From positions 124,001-188,000 of the forward strand of contig JADGAX010000003.1 of assembly GCA_015231795.1 (NCBI GenBank): a stretch of 64,000 nucleotides of DNA, in the 5' to 3' direction. This document shows positions 1 to 9,203 of the stretch, piece by piece (the first letter of the stretch is position 1; every line of letters begins with the position of its first letter). A program made the position numbers and the translations under genes. Source of the stretch: Alphaproteobacteria bacterium (GTDB lineage: Bacteria > Pseudomonadota > Alphaproteobacteria > Rhodospirillales > WMHbin7). The notes under the pieces are model-generated. The model made no database searches, had not been told where the DNA came from, and saw only the letters and a list, made by a program, of their open reading frames with translations.

Positions 1-557
1 GGATCGCTTCGGAAAGCATCAACACCTTCTTGAAGGGCGAAGAGTTCGGCAAGCGTCCCAAGGTCGACGTCCATCATTTCAACCTGATCGACGTGTTGCG
101 CAACATGGGCCGCGAGCCTGAGAAATTCGTCACCAAGGAAGGCGAGCGCGGCACCAGCGAGGCCAATTTTGCCATTCACAACTACGAAGACCGCTCGACC
201 AAGGAAGTGGTGCCTTCGGACGAGTTGTTCCTGGGCCATTTCCCCTACACGCAGCGCAACAAGCGTTCGGAAGTTCATATCTCGGCCGATCAGGTGATCG
301 GCAATTTCGACGAGCGTCTGAAAACGCTGACCGATGCCGAAGTGGTGGCCGAGGCCAAGCGCTGCATGAGCTGCGGCCTGTGCTTCGAATGCGACAACTG
401 CTTGGTCTTCTGTCCGCAGACGGCCGTGCAGCGTACGCCCAAGGCCGAGCGTGGCTTGGGCCGCTACGTCTACACCGAATATTCCAAGTGCATCGGCTGC
501 CATATCTGCATGGATGTTTGCCCGACCGGCTACATCCAGATGGGTCTGGGAGAGTAA
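1..557 (+). CDS. dsrL: DsrL, C-terminal part (iron-sulfur flavoprotein of the Dsr pathway), cut by the window edge
   Basis: The open frame runs in from the left edge (in frame from base 3), so only the last roughly 184 residues are visible; the N-terminal flavin/pyridine-nucleotide part is outside. The visible part carries a ferredoxin-like module with two cysteine clusters: an unusually Cys-dense one (RCMSCGLCFECDNCLVFCP) and a standard CIGCHICMDVCP, enough for two [4Fe-4S] clusters. DsrL is an NAD(P)H:acceptor oxidoreductase related to the small subunit of glutamate synthase that partners sulfite reductase DsrAB in the cytoplasm of sulfur oxidisers. The call rests on the C-terminal clusters and on dsrJ, dsrO, dsrP and dsrN following in the known order. 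It stops one base before the dsrJ start. The rest of the operon (dsrAB, EFH, C, MK) should lie upstream of the window. Confidence 0.88.
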   Translation, partial: IASESINTFLKGEEFGKRPKVDVHHFNLIDVLRNMGREPEKFVTKEGERGTSEANFAIHNYEDRSTKEVVPSDELFLGHFPYTQRNKRSEVHISADQVIGNFDERLKTLTDAEVVAEAKRCMSCGLCFECDNCLVFCPQTAVQRTPKAERGLGRYVYTEYSKCIGCHICMDVCPTGYIQMGLGE

Positions 558-558
558 G

Positions 559-1002
559 ATGCGGCTTCTGGCGGCGTTTCTTCTGGTTCTGACGCTGGGC
601 GTGGCGGCTGCGCCTTCGCTGGCAGGGCCGCCCGAAGTGCCGAAGGCCAAGGGCGAGAAATGCTTGGCCGAGCCTGCCGACATGCGCCGCAACCACATGT
701 CGATGCTGCTGCATCGGCGCGACGCCACCATGCATCAGGGAATTCGGGCCAGCAACAACGGCCTGAAGGCCTGTCTGGATTGCCATGCGGTCAGCAATGC
801 CGAAGGCCAGCCGGTGGGCATCGACAACGACAAGCATTTCTGCCGCGTCTGCCACGATTACGCTGCCGTGCAGGTCGATTGCTTCGACTGTCACAATTCG
901 CGCCCGGAAGCCAAAAAGGCGGCGGTCGAGCCGGTTGCCGACGTCATGCCGCCCGAAGCCGCGGAATCGCAGCCGGCGGCGCAGCCTGAGGGGGCGAAAT
1001 GA
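559..1002 (+). CDS. dsrJ: DsrJ, periplasmic triheme cytochrome c of the DsrMKJOP complex
   Basis: This 147-residue protein has an N-terminal hydrophobic segment (residues 1-22, ending SLA) that serves as a signal peptide or anchor. It carries three CxxCH haem motifs: CLDCH (72-76), CRVCH (95-99) and CFDCH (108-112). A lone Cys35 (GEKC) could be the extra axial ligand known in this family, which has His/Cys haem ligation. A Pro/Ala/Glu-rich tail follows the last haem. Within DsrMKJOP, DsrJ is thought to exchange electrons with a periplasmic partner. The chosen ATG lies one base after the dsrL stop, and the gene's own TGA overlaps the dsrO ATG (ATGA), consistent with one transcript and coupled translation. 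Confidence 0.93.
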   Translation: MRLLAAFLLVLTLGVAAAPSLAGPPEVPKAKGEKCLAEPADMRRNHMSMLLHRRDATMHQGIRASNNGLKACLDCHAVSNAEGQPVGIDNDKHFCRVCHDYAAVQVDCFDCHNSRPEAKKAAVEPVADVMPPEAAESQPAAQPEGAK

Positions 1003-1745
1003 GCGAGAACTGTCTGTCTCCAACAAGGCGCGGCCTTTTGAAGGCGGCGGCAGGTTCGGCGGCCCTTTTGGCGCCCGGCGTTTTCCTGCTGGCTGCTCCT
1101 TCGCCCAGCAAGGCGCGTCCCGACGACACGGCCACCGATTCCTCGGTGCGCTGGGGATTGCTGGTCGATACCAATCGCTGCGATCAGGAATGCACGGCCT
1201 GCGTCGACGCCTGCAAGGAAGAAATGGGATTGATCGGCAAGGGCCGTCCGGCCACCGACGCCCAGTATATCCGCAAGGTGGAACTGGCCGAGCCGAAGAC
1301 CGGCTTTACCCGTTCGTTGCCCATGATGTGCCAGCACTGCTCAAACCCGCCTTGCGCCGATGTGTGCCCCACCGGCGCCTCGTTCAAGCGGGCCGACGGC
1401 ATTGTCTTGGTCGACCGCCATATCTGCATCGGCTGCCGCTATTGCATGATGGCTTGTCCCTACAAGGCGCGCTCCTTTGCGCATGAGAAGCTGGAAGACC
1501 AAGCGGCCAACAATCCGCGCGGCAAGGGCTGCGTCGAGGCTTGCACCTTGTGCGCGCATCGCGTCGATGCGGGCATCGTTCCCGCCTGCGTCGAGGCCTG
1601 CCACGCCAAGGGGCGCGGCGCCATGCTGTTTGGCGATCTGCAAAATCCCGAACATGCCATCACCCAGGTGGTGGCCCAGTATCCCACCAGCCAGATCCGG
1701 GCCGATCTTAAGACCGACCCCGGCGTGCGCTATCACGGCATTTAG
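999..1745 (+). CDS. dsrO: DsrO, Tat-exported periplasmic ferredoxin-like iron-sulfur protein
   Basis: The 248-residue protein starts with a twin-arginine signal (SPTRRGLLK, residues 7-15) followed by an Ala/Leu-rich hydrophobic stretch, so it is probably exported folded. The mature part has four Cys clusters typical of NrfC/HybA/DsrO proteins, among them CDQECTACVDAC, MCQHCSNPPCADVCP and CIGCRYCMMACP, plus a C-terminal CVEACTLC...CVEACH. It would pass electrons between DsrJ and the membrane protein DsrP. Its ATG overlaps the dsrJ stop and dsrP starts 14 bases after its own stop. HybA-type proteins look similar, but the dsr context settles the name. Confidence 0.93.
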   Translation: MSENCLSPTRRGLLKAAAGSAALLAPGVFLLAAPSPSKARPDDTATDSSVRWGLLVDTNRCDQECTACVDACKEEMGLIGKGRPATDAQYIRKVELAEPKTGFTRSLPMMCQHCSNPPCADVCPTGASFKRADGIVLVDRHICIGCRYCMMACPYKARSFAHEKLEDQAANNPRGKGCVEACTLCAHRVDAGIVPACVEACHAKGRGAMLFGDLQNPEHAITQVVAQYPTSQIRADLKTDPGVRYHGI

Positions 1746-1759
1746 GGGAGCGCGCAAAC

Positions 1760-3010
1760 ATGGCTCATATGCCCGATCTCGTCTTCAAGGAGCTGAATGC
1801 CAAGGGTACGGCCTTCCGCGCCTTGTTCGTCATATTGGCAGGACTGTTCCTGATCGGCCTGGGGGCCGCCTACTATATGGAACATAGCGGCCATTGGGTG
1901 ACCGGCATGACCAATCAGGTCGTGTGGGGCATGCCGCACGTTTTCGCCGTGTTCCTGATCGTCGCCGCTTCGGGGGCGCTTAACGTCGCTTCGATCTCGT
2001 CGGTCTTTGGAAAGTCGATCTACAAGCCGATAGCGCCGCTGTCGGCGCTGCTGGCCCTGGCCCTTCTGGCGGGCGGCTTGGCGGTTCTGGTTCTCGATCT
2101 GGGCCGTCCCGACCGCCTGATCGTGGCCATGTCGCACTTCAATTTCAAATCGATCTTCGCCGCCAACATCATTTTGTACACCGGCTTCTTCGGCATCGTT
2201 CTGGTGTATCTGTGGTTCATGATGGATCGCAGGCTGAAGTACAAAAGCAGCGGCCCCGGCACCTTCGCCTTCATCTGGCGCTTGGTGCTGACCACCGGTA
2301 CCGGTTCGATCTTCGGCTTCCTGGCCGCCCGCGAGGCCTATTCGTCGGCAGTCATGGCGCCTTTGTTCATCGCCATGTCGCTGGCCTTCGGCACTGCCAT
2401 TTTCATTCTGGTTCTGCTGACCGTCTGCGCCATCGACAAGCGTCCCTTGGGCACGGTGCTCACCGAGCGTTTGCGCGTTCTGCTGGCCGTGTTCGTCGCC
2501 GCCACCGCCTATCTGGCGCTGTTGCAGCATGTCACAGCCGCCTATTGGGCGGGACGCGTCGAGGTGGTGGCTTTCGTTCTGTTGAATGGCGGCATCTACA
2601 CATTCCTGTTCTGGGGCGTGCAGATGGGACTGGGCACCGTTTTCCCCCTGGCCCTGACCCTGGTTCCGCGTCTGCGCTCGCATGCCACATTGGCCTTCGC
2701 CTCGGTTCTGGTGGTGTTGGGCGGCTTGGCGCAGACCTATGTCATCATCATCGGCGGTCAGGCCTGGCCGCTGACGCTGTTCCCCGGCTACGAGGTGGAA
2801 AGCAGCTTTTATGACGGCATCGTTCAGTCCTACGCCCCATCGCTTCCCGAAATTCTGCTGGGAATCGGCGGGTTTGCGCTGGCCCTCTTGATTGTCGCCT
2901 TCGGAATGGCCATCCTTCGCTTCCTGCCTGTCACCTTGGCCGATGCGCAAATCGATCCGCACGCCAAGAAAAGGCTGATGGAATCGGAGGAAGCGGTCGA
3001 AACCGCTTAA
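1760..3010 (+). CDS. dsrP: DsrP, NrfD/PsrC-type integral membrane quinone-interacting subunit
   Basis: The 416-residue protein is very hydrophobic, with about ten predicted transmembrane helices spread along its length. The first is near residues 18-40 and the last near 375-400. This matches the DsrP/HybB branch of the NrfD family, which anchors periplasmic iron-sulfur subunits and exchanges electrons with quinone. A GGGGAG ribosome-binding site precedes the ATG. A second in-frame ATG (MPDL) three codons later is an alternative start. The gene sits between dsrO and the trpD2-like gene, which begins five bases after its stop. With DsrJ and DsrO it forms the JOP part of the DsrMKJOP membrane complex; dsrM and dsrK should lie upstream. 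Confidence 0.93.
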   Translation: MAHMPDLVFKELNAKGTAFRALFVILAGLFLIGLGAAYYMEHSGHWVTGMTNQVVWGMPHVFAVFLIVAASGALNVASISSVFGKSIYKPIAPLSALLALALLAGGLAVLVLDLGRPDRLIVAMSHFNFKSIFAANIILYTGFFGIVLVYLWFMMDRRLKYKSSGPGTFAFIWRLVLTTGTGSIFGFLAAREAYSSAVMAPLFIAMSLAFGTAIFILVLLTVCAIDKRPLGTVLTERLRVLLAVFVAATAYLALLQHVTAAYWAGRVEVVAFVLLNGGIYTFLFWGVQMGLGTVFPLALTLVPRLRSHATLAFASVLVVLGGLAQTYVIIIGGQAWPLTLFPGYEVESSFYDGIVQSYAPSLPEILLGIGGFALALLIVAFGMAILRFLPVTLADAQIDPHAKKRLMESEEAVETA

Positions 3011-3015
3011 AGAGA

Positions 3016-4014
3016 ATGGCCCAGGAACATCCTTTCGCGCCCTATGTCCGCATTCTGGGCAAAGGGCCGACGCTGTCGCGTCCCCTTAGTTTCGAGGAAA
3101 CCAAAGCCGCCGCCGCCATGATTCTGGCGGGTCAGGTCGAACCCGTGCAATTGGGCGCCTTCCTTTGCTTGTTGCGCGTGAAGACCGAGACGCCGGACGA
3201 GGTGGCGGGTTTCGTCGCTGCGGCCCGCGAGGCCGTCGCCGCGACAGGCGTTCCTCCCAAGGCGGATCTCGATTGGTCGAGCTATGCGGGCAAATCGCGC
3301 CAATTGCCCTGGTTCTTGTTGTCCGCCCTGCTGCTGGCCAGCCATGGCGTGCGCGTCTTCATGCAGGGCCCCGAGGACCATACCGCCGGTCGCCTTTATT
3401 CCCGCGCCGCATTGGAGTCGCTGGGGATTAAGTCGGCGGCCAGTCTGGCCGAAGCGGGCCAACAGTTGGATCGTCGCTGTTTTGCCTTCATGGCGCTTGA
3501 GCATCTCAGCCCCGGCTTGAACGCCATGCTGGGGCTGAAGCCGCTTTTGGGCCTGCGTACGCCCTTGCACACGATTGGGCGCATGCTCAATCCGTTGCGC
3601 GCCCCGTCGGCCATGGTCAGCGTATTCCATCCCGCCTATCGCGGCGTTCATCAACAGGCGGCCAATATGCTGGGCGATCAGCGTCTAGCCGTCTTCAAGG
3701 GCGAGGGCGGAGAGGCCGAGCGCAGGCCGGAGAAGCCGTGTCTGGTTCAGATGTCGGTCGAAGGCGTTATGAGCGAAGAGGAATGGCCAGCCATCCTGGC
3801 CGAAAGCGCCCAACCGCACGAGACCGATATGAACCCGGCCCGCTTGAGCGCCTTGTGGAAGGGCGATCTTGACGATGTCTATGCCCAGGCGACGGTGACC
3901 GGCACGGCGGCGGTCGCGCTGCGCGTCATGGGGCGCGCTGCCAGCGTTGCCGCAGCCCAGAAACTGGCCGACGAGATGTGGGCCAAGCGCGATAAGGGCT
4001 GGTTGGGACATTAA
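3016..4014 (+). CDS. TrpD2/YbiB-like protein (anthranilate phosphoribosyltransferase superfamily) inside the dsr operon
   Basis: The 332-residue protein has the two-domain fold signature of glycosyltransferase family 3 / TrpD: a helical N-terminal domain (LSFEETKAAAAMILAG) and a C-terminal domain. The region DWSSYAGKSRQLPWFLLSA closely resembles E. coli YbiB (TrpD2). Like YbiB, it lacks the GTGGD-type PRPP loop of true TrpD, so tryptophan synthesis is unlikely. YbiB-type proteins bind nucleic acids and have no settled reaction. It starts five bases after dsrP and ends one base before dsrN, so it must be co-transcribed with them. Whether it has a dsr role, for example with the siroheme-amide step, cannot be told from sequence. 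Confidence 0.8.
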   Translation: MAQEHPFAPYVRILGKGPTLSRPLSFEETKAAAAMILAGQVEPVQLGAFLCLLRVKTETPDEVAGFVAAAREAVAATGVPPKADLDWSSYAGKSRQLPWFLLSALLLASHGVRVFMQGPEDHTAGRLYSRAALESLGIKSAASLAEAGQQLDRRCFAFMALEHLSPGLNAMLGLKPLLGLRTPLHTIGRMLNPLRAPSAMVSVFHPAYRGVHQQAANMLGDQRLAVFKGEGGEAERRPEKPCLVQMSVEGVMSEEEWPAILAESAQPHETDMNPARLSALWKGDLDDVYAQATVTGTAAVALRVMGRAASVAAAQKLADEMWAKRDKGWLGH

Positions 4015-4015
4015 G

Positions 4016-5392
4016 ATGTCTCCGCGCCTCGTGATATCCGCGGCACATAAATCATCGGGCAAAACCACGATCACCCTGGGTTTGTTGGCGGCCCTATCCA
4101 AACGGGGCTTGCGCGTGCAGCCCTTCAAGAAGGGACCCGATTACATCGACCCGCTTTGGCACAAGGCGGCTTCGGGACGCGCTTCTTGGAATCTCGATTT
4201 CTATTCGATGTCGCATGGCGAAATGCTGGCGTTGGCGGCCAGACAATCGCAGGATGCCGATCTGTCGCTGGTCGAGGGCAATAAGGGCCTGTTCGACGGC
4301 ATGGATACCGAAGGGGCCGACGACACGGCGGCGCTGGCCAAACTGCTGAAGGCGCCGGTGGTGCTGGTGATAGACGCCAGGGGAACCACGCGTGGCATCG
4401 CCCCGCTTCTGAAAGGGTATCTGGATTTCGAACCCGGCCTTGATATCGCGGGCGTGATCTTGAATCAGGTGGCGGGGCCGCGCCACGAAGGCAAACTGCG
4501 CGCCGCCATCAAGCGCTATCTGCCCGAACTGCCCGTCCTGGGCGCCATCCCGCGCGAAACAGAACTTGAAGTGGCCGAGCGTCATCTGGGTTTGGTGCCC
4601 GCCAATGAACAGGCGGGAGCCAGCGAACTGATCGCCATGTTGGCGTCCAGCATTGCGGCGCATGTCGATCTGGATCGTTTGCTTGACATCGCTAGGCGGG
4701 CCGAAGACCTGCCCATGCCAGCTACGCTGCCCGCTAGGCCAGAAAGCGATTTGCGCATCGCCATCGCCCAGGATTCCGCCTTCGGCTTCTATTATCCCGA
4801 CGATCTGGAAGCCTTTGCGCAATGCGGCGCTCAGTTGGTTCCCTTCGATACGATGACCAACTACCACCTGCCGCCCGACATCGACGGCTTGTTCATCGGT
4901 GGCGGCTTTCCTGAAACCCATATGCGATCCCTGTCGGCCAGCCATGTGCTGCGTTCGGAAATCAACGCGGCGCTAAGGTCGGGGCTGCCCTGTCACGCCG
5001 AATGCGGTGGCCTGATGTATCTGGCCCAATCGATCCGCTGGGGCGCCAATCAGGCCGACATGGTGGGTTTCATCAAGGCGCGCGTGGTGATGCAGGAACG
5101 TCCGGTCGGACGCGGCTATGTGCGTTTGAAGGATAGCGGAAAGGGTTTGTGGCCGCCGATCGGACAAAAGGGAGTCAGCTTTGCCGCCCACGAATTCCAC
5201 CATTCGCGCTTGGAAGATTTGGCGCCCGGCCAGACCTTCGCCTTCAAGGTCGAGCGCGGGGTCGGAATTCAAGACGGGCAGGACGGCTTGGTTGTCGGCA
5301 ATATGATGGCCAGCTATGCGCATCTGCGTTCGGTCGAGGGGACGCCTTGGGTCTCACGTTTCGTCGATTTTGTCCGCAGCCGCCGCCGGTAG
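4016..5392 (+). CDS. dsrN: DsrN, glutamine-dependent siroheme amidase (cobyrinate a,c-diamide synthase family)
   Basis: The 458-residue protein has an N-terminal ATP-binding domain of the CbiA/CobB type (AAHKSSGKTTITLGLLAAL, residues about 8-26) and a C-terminal class I glutamine amidotransferase domain with the nucleophile elbow in LPCHAECGGLMYL and the upstream DGLFIGGGFPETH. CbiA amidates cobyrinic acid; in dsr operons the homologue DsrN is assigned to amidation of siroheme for the DsrAB cofactor. Its place directly behind dsrP and the trpD2-like gene supports DsrN. An alternative is the true cobalamin enzyme CbiA/CobB, but no other cobalamin gene is nearby. Its 3' end overlaps the convergent kinase gene by 39 bases. 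Confidence 0.85.
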   Translation: MSPRLVISAAHKSSGKTTITLGLLAALSKRGLRVQPFKKGPDYIDPLWHKAASGRASWNLDFYSMSHGEMLALAARQSQDADLSLVEGNKGLFDGMDTEGADDTAALAKLLKAPVVLVIDARGTTRGIAPLLKGYLDFEPGLDIAGVILNQVAGPRHEGKLRAAIKRYLPELPVLGAIPRETELEVAERHLGLVPANEQAGASELIAMLASSIAAHVDLDRLLDIARRAEDLPMPATLPARPESDLRIAIAQDSAFGFYYPDDLEAFAQCGAQLVPFDTMTNYHLPPDIDGLFIGGGFPETHMRSLSASHVLRSEINAALRSGLPCHAECGGLMYLAQSIRWGANQADMVGFIKARVVMQERPVGRGYVRLKDSGKGLWPPIGQKGVSFAAHEFHHSRLEDLAPGQTFAFKVERGVGIQDGQDGLVVGNMMASYAHLRSVEGTPWVSRFVDFVRSRRR

Positions 5393-6337
5393 GGTGAAAC
5401 GGAAAACCGTGCCCTGGCCGAAGACGGACTCGACCGTGATCCGCCCGCCCGATTGTTCGACGATCTTCTTGCAAATCGCCAATCCAACGCCGGTGCCGCT
5501 GTGCTGGGCCACCGTGTGCAGCCTTTGAAAAATGACGAAGATGCGTTCGAAATATTTTGGTTCGATGCCGATCCCGTTGTCGGCGAATGAAATCTCATGC
5601 AGCCCGCCGCCGACATCCTTGGATGAAATCGATATCTTCAAGGGGCGCAACGCGTCCTTGTACTCCAAGGCGTTGGACAGAAGATGCTCGAAAATCAGGA
5701 TCATGCGCTTCTTGGTCGCCAGCACGATGGGAAGCGGGCCAAGTTCGATCTCGGCGCCGGCCGCCTTGATCTCGTCGGCCAGATAATTTTGGATGTCTTG
5801 GATGATTTCTTGAAGCGCCACTGGTTCCGGCTTCAAAGTGTGCTGCTCTATCATCGTGTAATCGAGCAGGTCCATCAGCCGCGCCTTCATGCTGGCGGCA
5901 CCCGCCACCAGATAGCCGATGAATTCGTCGGCATCCGCGTCCAAACGGTTGCCGTAGCGCAGTTTCAAAAGCTGCGTATAGCTGATGATGGCGCGAAGCG
6001 GCTCTTGCAGGTCGTGCGCGATGATGCGCGCGAAGTTCTTAAGTTCGTCGTTCGAGCGCTCCAGGCTTTCGCGGGCGGCAATCAGCTCGGCTTCGCGCGA
6101 CAATAATCGATGCTCCACCCCACGCTGACGGCGGATTTGCCATAAAAGCAAACCAGTGCCGCCCAGTGTCAACCCGCTGCCCACCAGACCCGAGGCGATC
6201 AGAAGCCTTGCCGCCATGCCGTCTTGCGGGGCGATGGCCGACAGGCCCATGTAAACGCCGCTCCAAATCAAGCCCAGCAGGATCAGGCCGAAAGCCAGAA
6301 ACAGATAGACAAGATCGAAACGTTTCTCGCTGCTCAT
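5354..6337 (-). CDS. Membrane-bound sensor histidine kinase, no recognisable periplasmic sensor domain
   Basis: The 327-residue protein has two transmembrane segments near residues 9-33 and 43-67 with almost nothing between them, then a short coiled linker. The HisKA domain has the phosphoacceptor in AHDLQEPLR (His108), a phytochrome-type H-box. The C-terminal HATPase_c domain shows LLSNALEYK (N box), DNGIGIEP (G1) and GTGVGLAICKKIVE (G2). The start is set by MSSEKRF, whose ATG overlaps the purN stop (TGATG), so the gene is probably translated as the third gene of purM-purN-kinase. No response regulator is adjacent, so its partner is unknown. Its 3' end overlaps dsrN by 39 bases on the opposite strand. 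Confidence 0.88.
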   Translation of the reverse strand: MSSEKRFDLVYLFLAFGLILLGLIWSGVYMGLSAIAPQDGMAARLLIASGLVGSGLTLGGTGLLLWQIRRQRGVEHRLLSREAELIAARESLERSNDELKNFARIIAHDLQEPLRAIISYTQLLKLRYGNRLDADADEFIGYLVAGAASMKARLMDLLDYTMIEQHTLKPEPVALQEIIQDIQNYLADEIKAAGAEIELGPLPIVLATKKRMILIFEHLLSNALEYKDALRPLKISISSKDVGGGLHEISFADNGIGIEPKYFERIFVIFQRLHTVAQHSGTGVGLAICKKIVEQSGGRITVESVFGQGTVFRFTLPAAAADKIDET

Positions 6338-7005
6338 CAGGCAAGACTGGCGATTGGATTGATCAGGGCCTGCGTCTGCGCCGTCGTGCCTGAAAGGCGC
6401 ACGGTTCCATGTTCGATGCGGGTTTTTCCCTCGCACACCAGGGCCAGGGCCAGGGGATAGATGACATGTTCTTGTTCCAGCACGCGCGCCGCCAGCAGAT
6501 CGGGCGTGTCGTCTTGCATCACCGGCACCACGGCCTGGGCGATGATGGGGCCGCTATCCATTTCGGGCACCACGAAATGAACCGTGCAGCCAGCGAAGCG
6601 AACGCCTTCCTGGATGGCGCGCTCATGGGTATGCAGGCCCTTGAACAGGGGCAGAAGCGACGGATGGATGTTGAGCAGGCCGCCCGACCAATGCGAGACG
6701 AAATAGGCCGTCAGCACGCGCATGAAACCGGCCAGACAGACGATTTCGACGCCATCGGCTTCCAGTTGCGCATTGATGGCGCGCTCGAAACTTTCGCGAT
6801 CCGAGAAATCCTTGTGCGAGATGACAGCGGTCGGTATGCCTGCCGCCTTTGCCCGCTCAAGACCGAACACATCCGGCACGTTGGAAATCACGCGCACGAT
6901 TTGTGCCGGATAGCCGGGCTGGGCGTGAGCGTCGATCAGGGCCTGCAAGTTGCTGCCTCGGCCAGAAATCAGCACGCCTACCCGTTTGCGATCCGCCATG
7001 CTCAT
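6337..7005 (-). CDS. purN: Phosphoribosylglycinamide formyltransferase (GAR transformylase)
   Basis: The 222-residue enzyme transfers a formyl group from 10-formyl-tetrahydrofolate to GAR in de novo purine synthesis. The N-terminal phosphate loop [13 protein letters not shown] and the folate/catalytic region are intact: [19 protein letters not shown] supplies the catalytic Asn and His, and MDSGPII the catalytic Asp. Its length is normal. The gene overlaps purM upstream by ATGA and the kinase downstream by TGATG. A second Met at codon 3 (MADRK) is an alternative start. Confidence 0.96.
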   Translation of the reverse strand: MSMADRKRVGVLISGRGSNLQALIDAHAQPGYPAQIVRVISNVPDVFGLERAKAAGIPTAVISHKDFSDRESFERAINAQLEADGVEIVCLAGFMRVLTAYFVSHWSGGLLNIHPSLLPLFKGLHTHERAIQEGVRFAGCTVHFVVPEMDSGPIIAQAVVPVMQDDTPDLLAARVLEQEHVIYPLALALVCEGKTRIEHGTVRLSGTTAQTQALINPIASLA

Positions 7006-8063
7006 TTATCCCAGGCGGACAGGTTTTCCACCCGCGCATGGATGTCGTCGCCCGCCACCACGCGCCCGATGCGGACGACCGTTTCGCCATGTTGGGTCAG
7101 CAATTCGGCCAGCGCGTCGGCATCGTCCGATCGGCAAATCGCCATCATGCCGATGCCGCAATTGAAGGTGCGCGCCATTTCGCTAGCCGCGATGCCGCCA
7201 GCGCTTTTCAGCCAAGCGAAGACGGGAGGAAGCGCCCAGGCGCTGGCGTCGATTTCAGCCGCCAGACCCTTGGGCAGCACGCGAGGAACGTTTTCGTACA
7301 GCCCGCCGCCGGTGATGTGGGCCAACGCCTTCACATGTCCGGCGCGCACGCCCGCCAGACAGCTTTTGACGTAAATGCGGGTGGGAGCCAGCAAGGCGTC
7401 GCCAGCGGTCATTCCCGGTGCGAAAGGGGCCGGATCGGCAGGTTTTAGCCCAGCCTTGTCCAGAACGCGGCGCACCAGCGAGAACCCGTTGGAATGAACG
7501 CCGTTCGAGGCCAGTCCCAGAATGACGTTGCCCGCTTGGACTCCGGAACCGTCGATCAGCGTTCCGCGCTCGGCGGCACCCACGGCGAAACCAGCCAGAT
7601 CATAATCGCCCTTGGCGTACATGCCGGGCATTTCCGCCGTTTCGCCGCCGATCAGCGCGCATCCGGCCTGTTTGCAGCCTTCGGCGATGCCCGCCACCAG
7701 AATGCGGCCCTGTTCGACCTGAAGCCGCCCTGTCGCGAAATAATCAAGGAAAAACAATGGCTCGGCACCCTGGACCACAAGGTCGTTGACGCTCATGGCC
7801 ACTAGGTCGATGCCGACGTAATCGTGGCGGTTGGCGTCAATGGCCAGCTTCAGCTTGGTGCCCACGCCATCGGTGGCGGCCACCAGGATCGGGTCCTTGT
7901 AGCCAGCCGCCTTCAGGTCGAAAAGGGCGCCGAAGCCGCCCAATCCGGCCTCGGTGCCGGTGCGGCGCGTGGCACCCGCCAAAGGCTTGATGGCCTCGAC
8001 CAGGGCCGTTCCGGCGTCGATATCGACCCCGGCATCCTTGTATGTCAGTGAGGAGGTGGACAA
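7002..8063 (-). CDS. purM: Phosphoribosylformylglycinamidine cyclo-ligase (AIR synthetase)
   Basis: The 353-residue enzyme closes the imidazole ring of AIR in purine synthesis, using ATP. The sequence shows the family's [11 protein letters not shown] and [12 protein letters not shown] motifs, the [17 protein letters not shown] segment, and [11 protein letters not shown] in the middle. The start was placed at a TTG (bases 8063-8061, reading [12 protein letters not shown]) because homology begins there and AGGA lies nine bases upstream; a longer reading from 8150 would add residues that do not look like PurM. purN follows with an ATGA overlap. purM-purN is a common alphaproteobacterial pair. 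Confidence 0.95.
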   Translation of the reverse strand: MSTSSLTYKDAGVDIDAGTALVEAIKPLAGATRRTGTEAGLGGFGALFDLKAAGYKDPILVAATDGVGTKLKLAIDANRHDYVGIDLVAMSVNDLVVQGAEPLFFLDYFATGRLQVEQGRILVAGIAEGCKQAGCALIGGETAEMPGMYAKGDYDLAGFAVGAAERGTLIDGSGVQAGNVILGLASNGVHSNGFSLVRRVLDKAGLKPADPAPFAPGMTAGDALLAPTRIYVKSCLAGVRAGHVKALAHITGGGLYENVPRVLPKGLAAEIDASAWALPPVFAWLKSAGGIAASEMARTFNCGIGMMAICRSDDADALAELLTQHGETVVRIGRVVAGDDIHARVENLSAWDK

Positions 8064-8162
8064 GCGAGGCTTCCTAGAATGTGAGAACGTGATAAAGTCT
8101 GACCGGTCGCCTTCGGGCTGCCGACAAGTCCCTGATTTTGACCCCTGCACGGCTGGTTTGCA

Positions 8163-9203
8163 ATGTTTTCGCTCTTGCGCGCTCTCTTCCTTGCCGGACT
8201 AACCTTCACCCTGACGGCTCCGGCCTTTTCGGCGGACATTCTGCAAGCCAGCGTGACCGTCGACGCCACGGCTCAAAACACGTCGGCGGCCAGGGAAAAG
8301 GCGCTTGGGGAGGGCCAGCAGCAGGCCTTCCGCCGCTTGTTGGAAAGCATGACCGTCGAAGCCGACCGGGGCAGGCTTCCCCATCCCGCCAATTGGCAGG
8401 AATGGGTGATCGACTTTTCTGTCGATCAGGAAAAAACCACGCCGGTGCGCTATCTTGCCACCCTGTCCGTGCGGTTCAAGGCGCAGCCGGTGCGCAATCT
8501 GCTGCGCCAAGCGGGCATTTCCTTTGCGGAAACGGTCAGCAAGCCGGTGCTGGTGGTGCCGGTCCTGGCGCAATCCGGGCGCGGGCTGTTGTGGGACGAA
8601 GACAATGGTTGGTTGAAGGCATGGCAGGAGCGCCCCAAGCTGTCGAGCTTGGCGCCGGTCTTGGTGCCTATGGGCGACAGTTGGGACCGTCAGGCCTATG
8701 ACGTCGGCATGGACCGAGAAAGGCTGGAAACGCTGGGCCGACGCTATGGCGCGGCGCAGACCCTGTTGGCCGAGGCCAGGGTCTCGCCCACCGGCATCGA
8801 CATTCGCCTGATCCATCCCAATGGGCAGGCGGCTTTGCTGACGGTCGCCAACGCCAAGGATCAAGCCCAGCCCCCCTATCGTCGCGCCGCCGATGCCGTG
8901 GCCTTGCAGATCGAGGAATCTTGGAAGCGGGCCAATCTGGTTTCGCACGATTCCCTGGGCGCTCTGGTGGTGACTGTGACCTTCAACGGCATGGCCGAAT
9001 GGCTGAAAATTCGCGAAAAGTTGGAACGCGTCTCGCTGATCCGCCGCCAGGACATGCTGGAACTGGCGCGCAATCGGGCCAGCCTTGCCTTGCATCATTC
9101 GGGCGATTTCGCCCAGTTGCGCACCGCCCTGTCGCAAGCCGATCTGAATCTGTCGGCGGATGGGCAAGGCGGGCATTCCTTGGCCCTGATGCCCGCCAGA
9201 TGA
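8163..9203 (+). CDS. Exported DUF2066 domain protein
   Basis: The 346-residue protein has a clear Sec signal peptide (residues 1-24, ending PAFSA) and then a mixed alpha/beta region that matches proteins annotated DUF2066: an early segment with [17 protein letters not shown], then [21 protein letters not shown]. The molecular role of this family is not known. It sits first in an operon whose second gene (a CDP-alcohol phosphatidyltransferase) overlaps it by ATGA, so an envelope role is plausible but is only inference. It is divergent from purM with about 100 bases between the start codons. Confidence 0.75.
   Translation: MFSLLRALFLAGLTFTLTAPAFSADILQASVTVDATAQNTSAAREKALGEGQQQAFRRLLESMTVEADRGRLPHPANWQEWVIDFSVDQEKTTPVRYLATLSVRFKAQPVRNLLRQAGISFAETVSKPVLVVPVLAQSGRGLLWDEDNGWLKAWQERPKLSSLAPVLVPMGDSWDRQAYDVGMDRERLETLGRRYGAAQTLLAEARVSPTGIDIRLIHPNGQAALLTVANAKDQAQPPYRRAADAVALQIEESWKRANLVSHDSLGALVVTVTFNGMAEWLKIREKLERVSLIRRQDMLELARNRASLALHHSGDFAQLRTALSQADLNLSADGQGGHSLALMPAR

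Noticed and set aside
1742-2962. Long open frame on the minus strand (406 codons) opposite dsrP
   Set aside because: Composition is Gln/Asp/Arg-rich low complexity with no domain, and the opposite strand is a clear dsrP gene. It follows from codon bias in GC-rich DNA.
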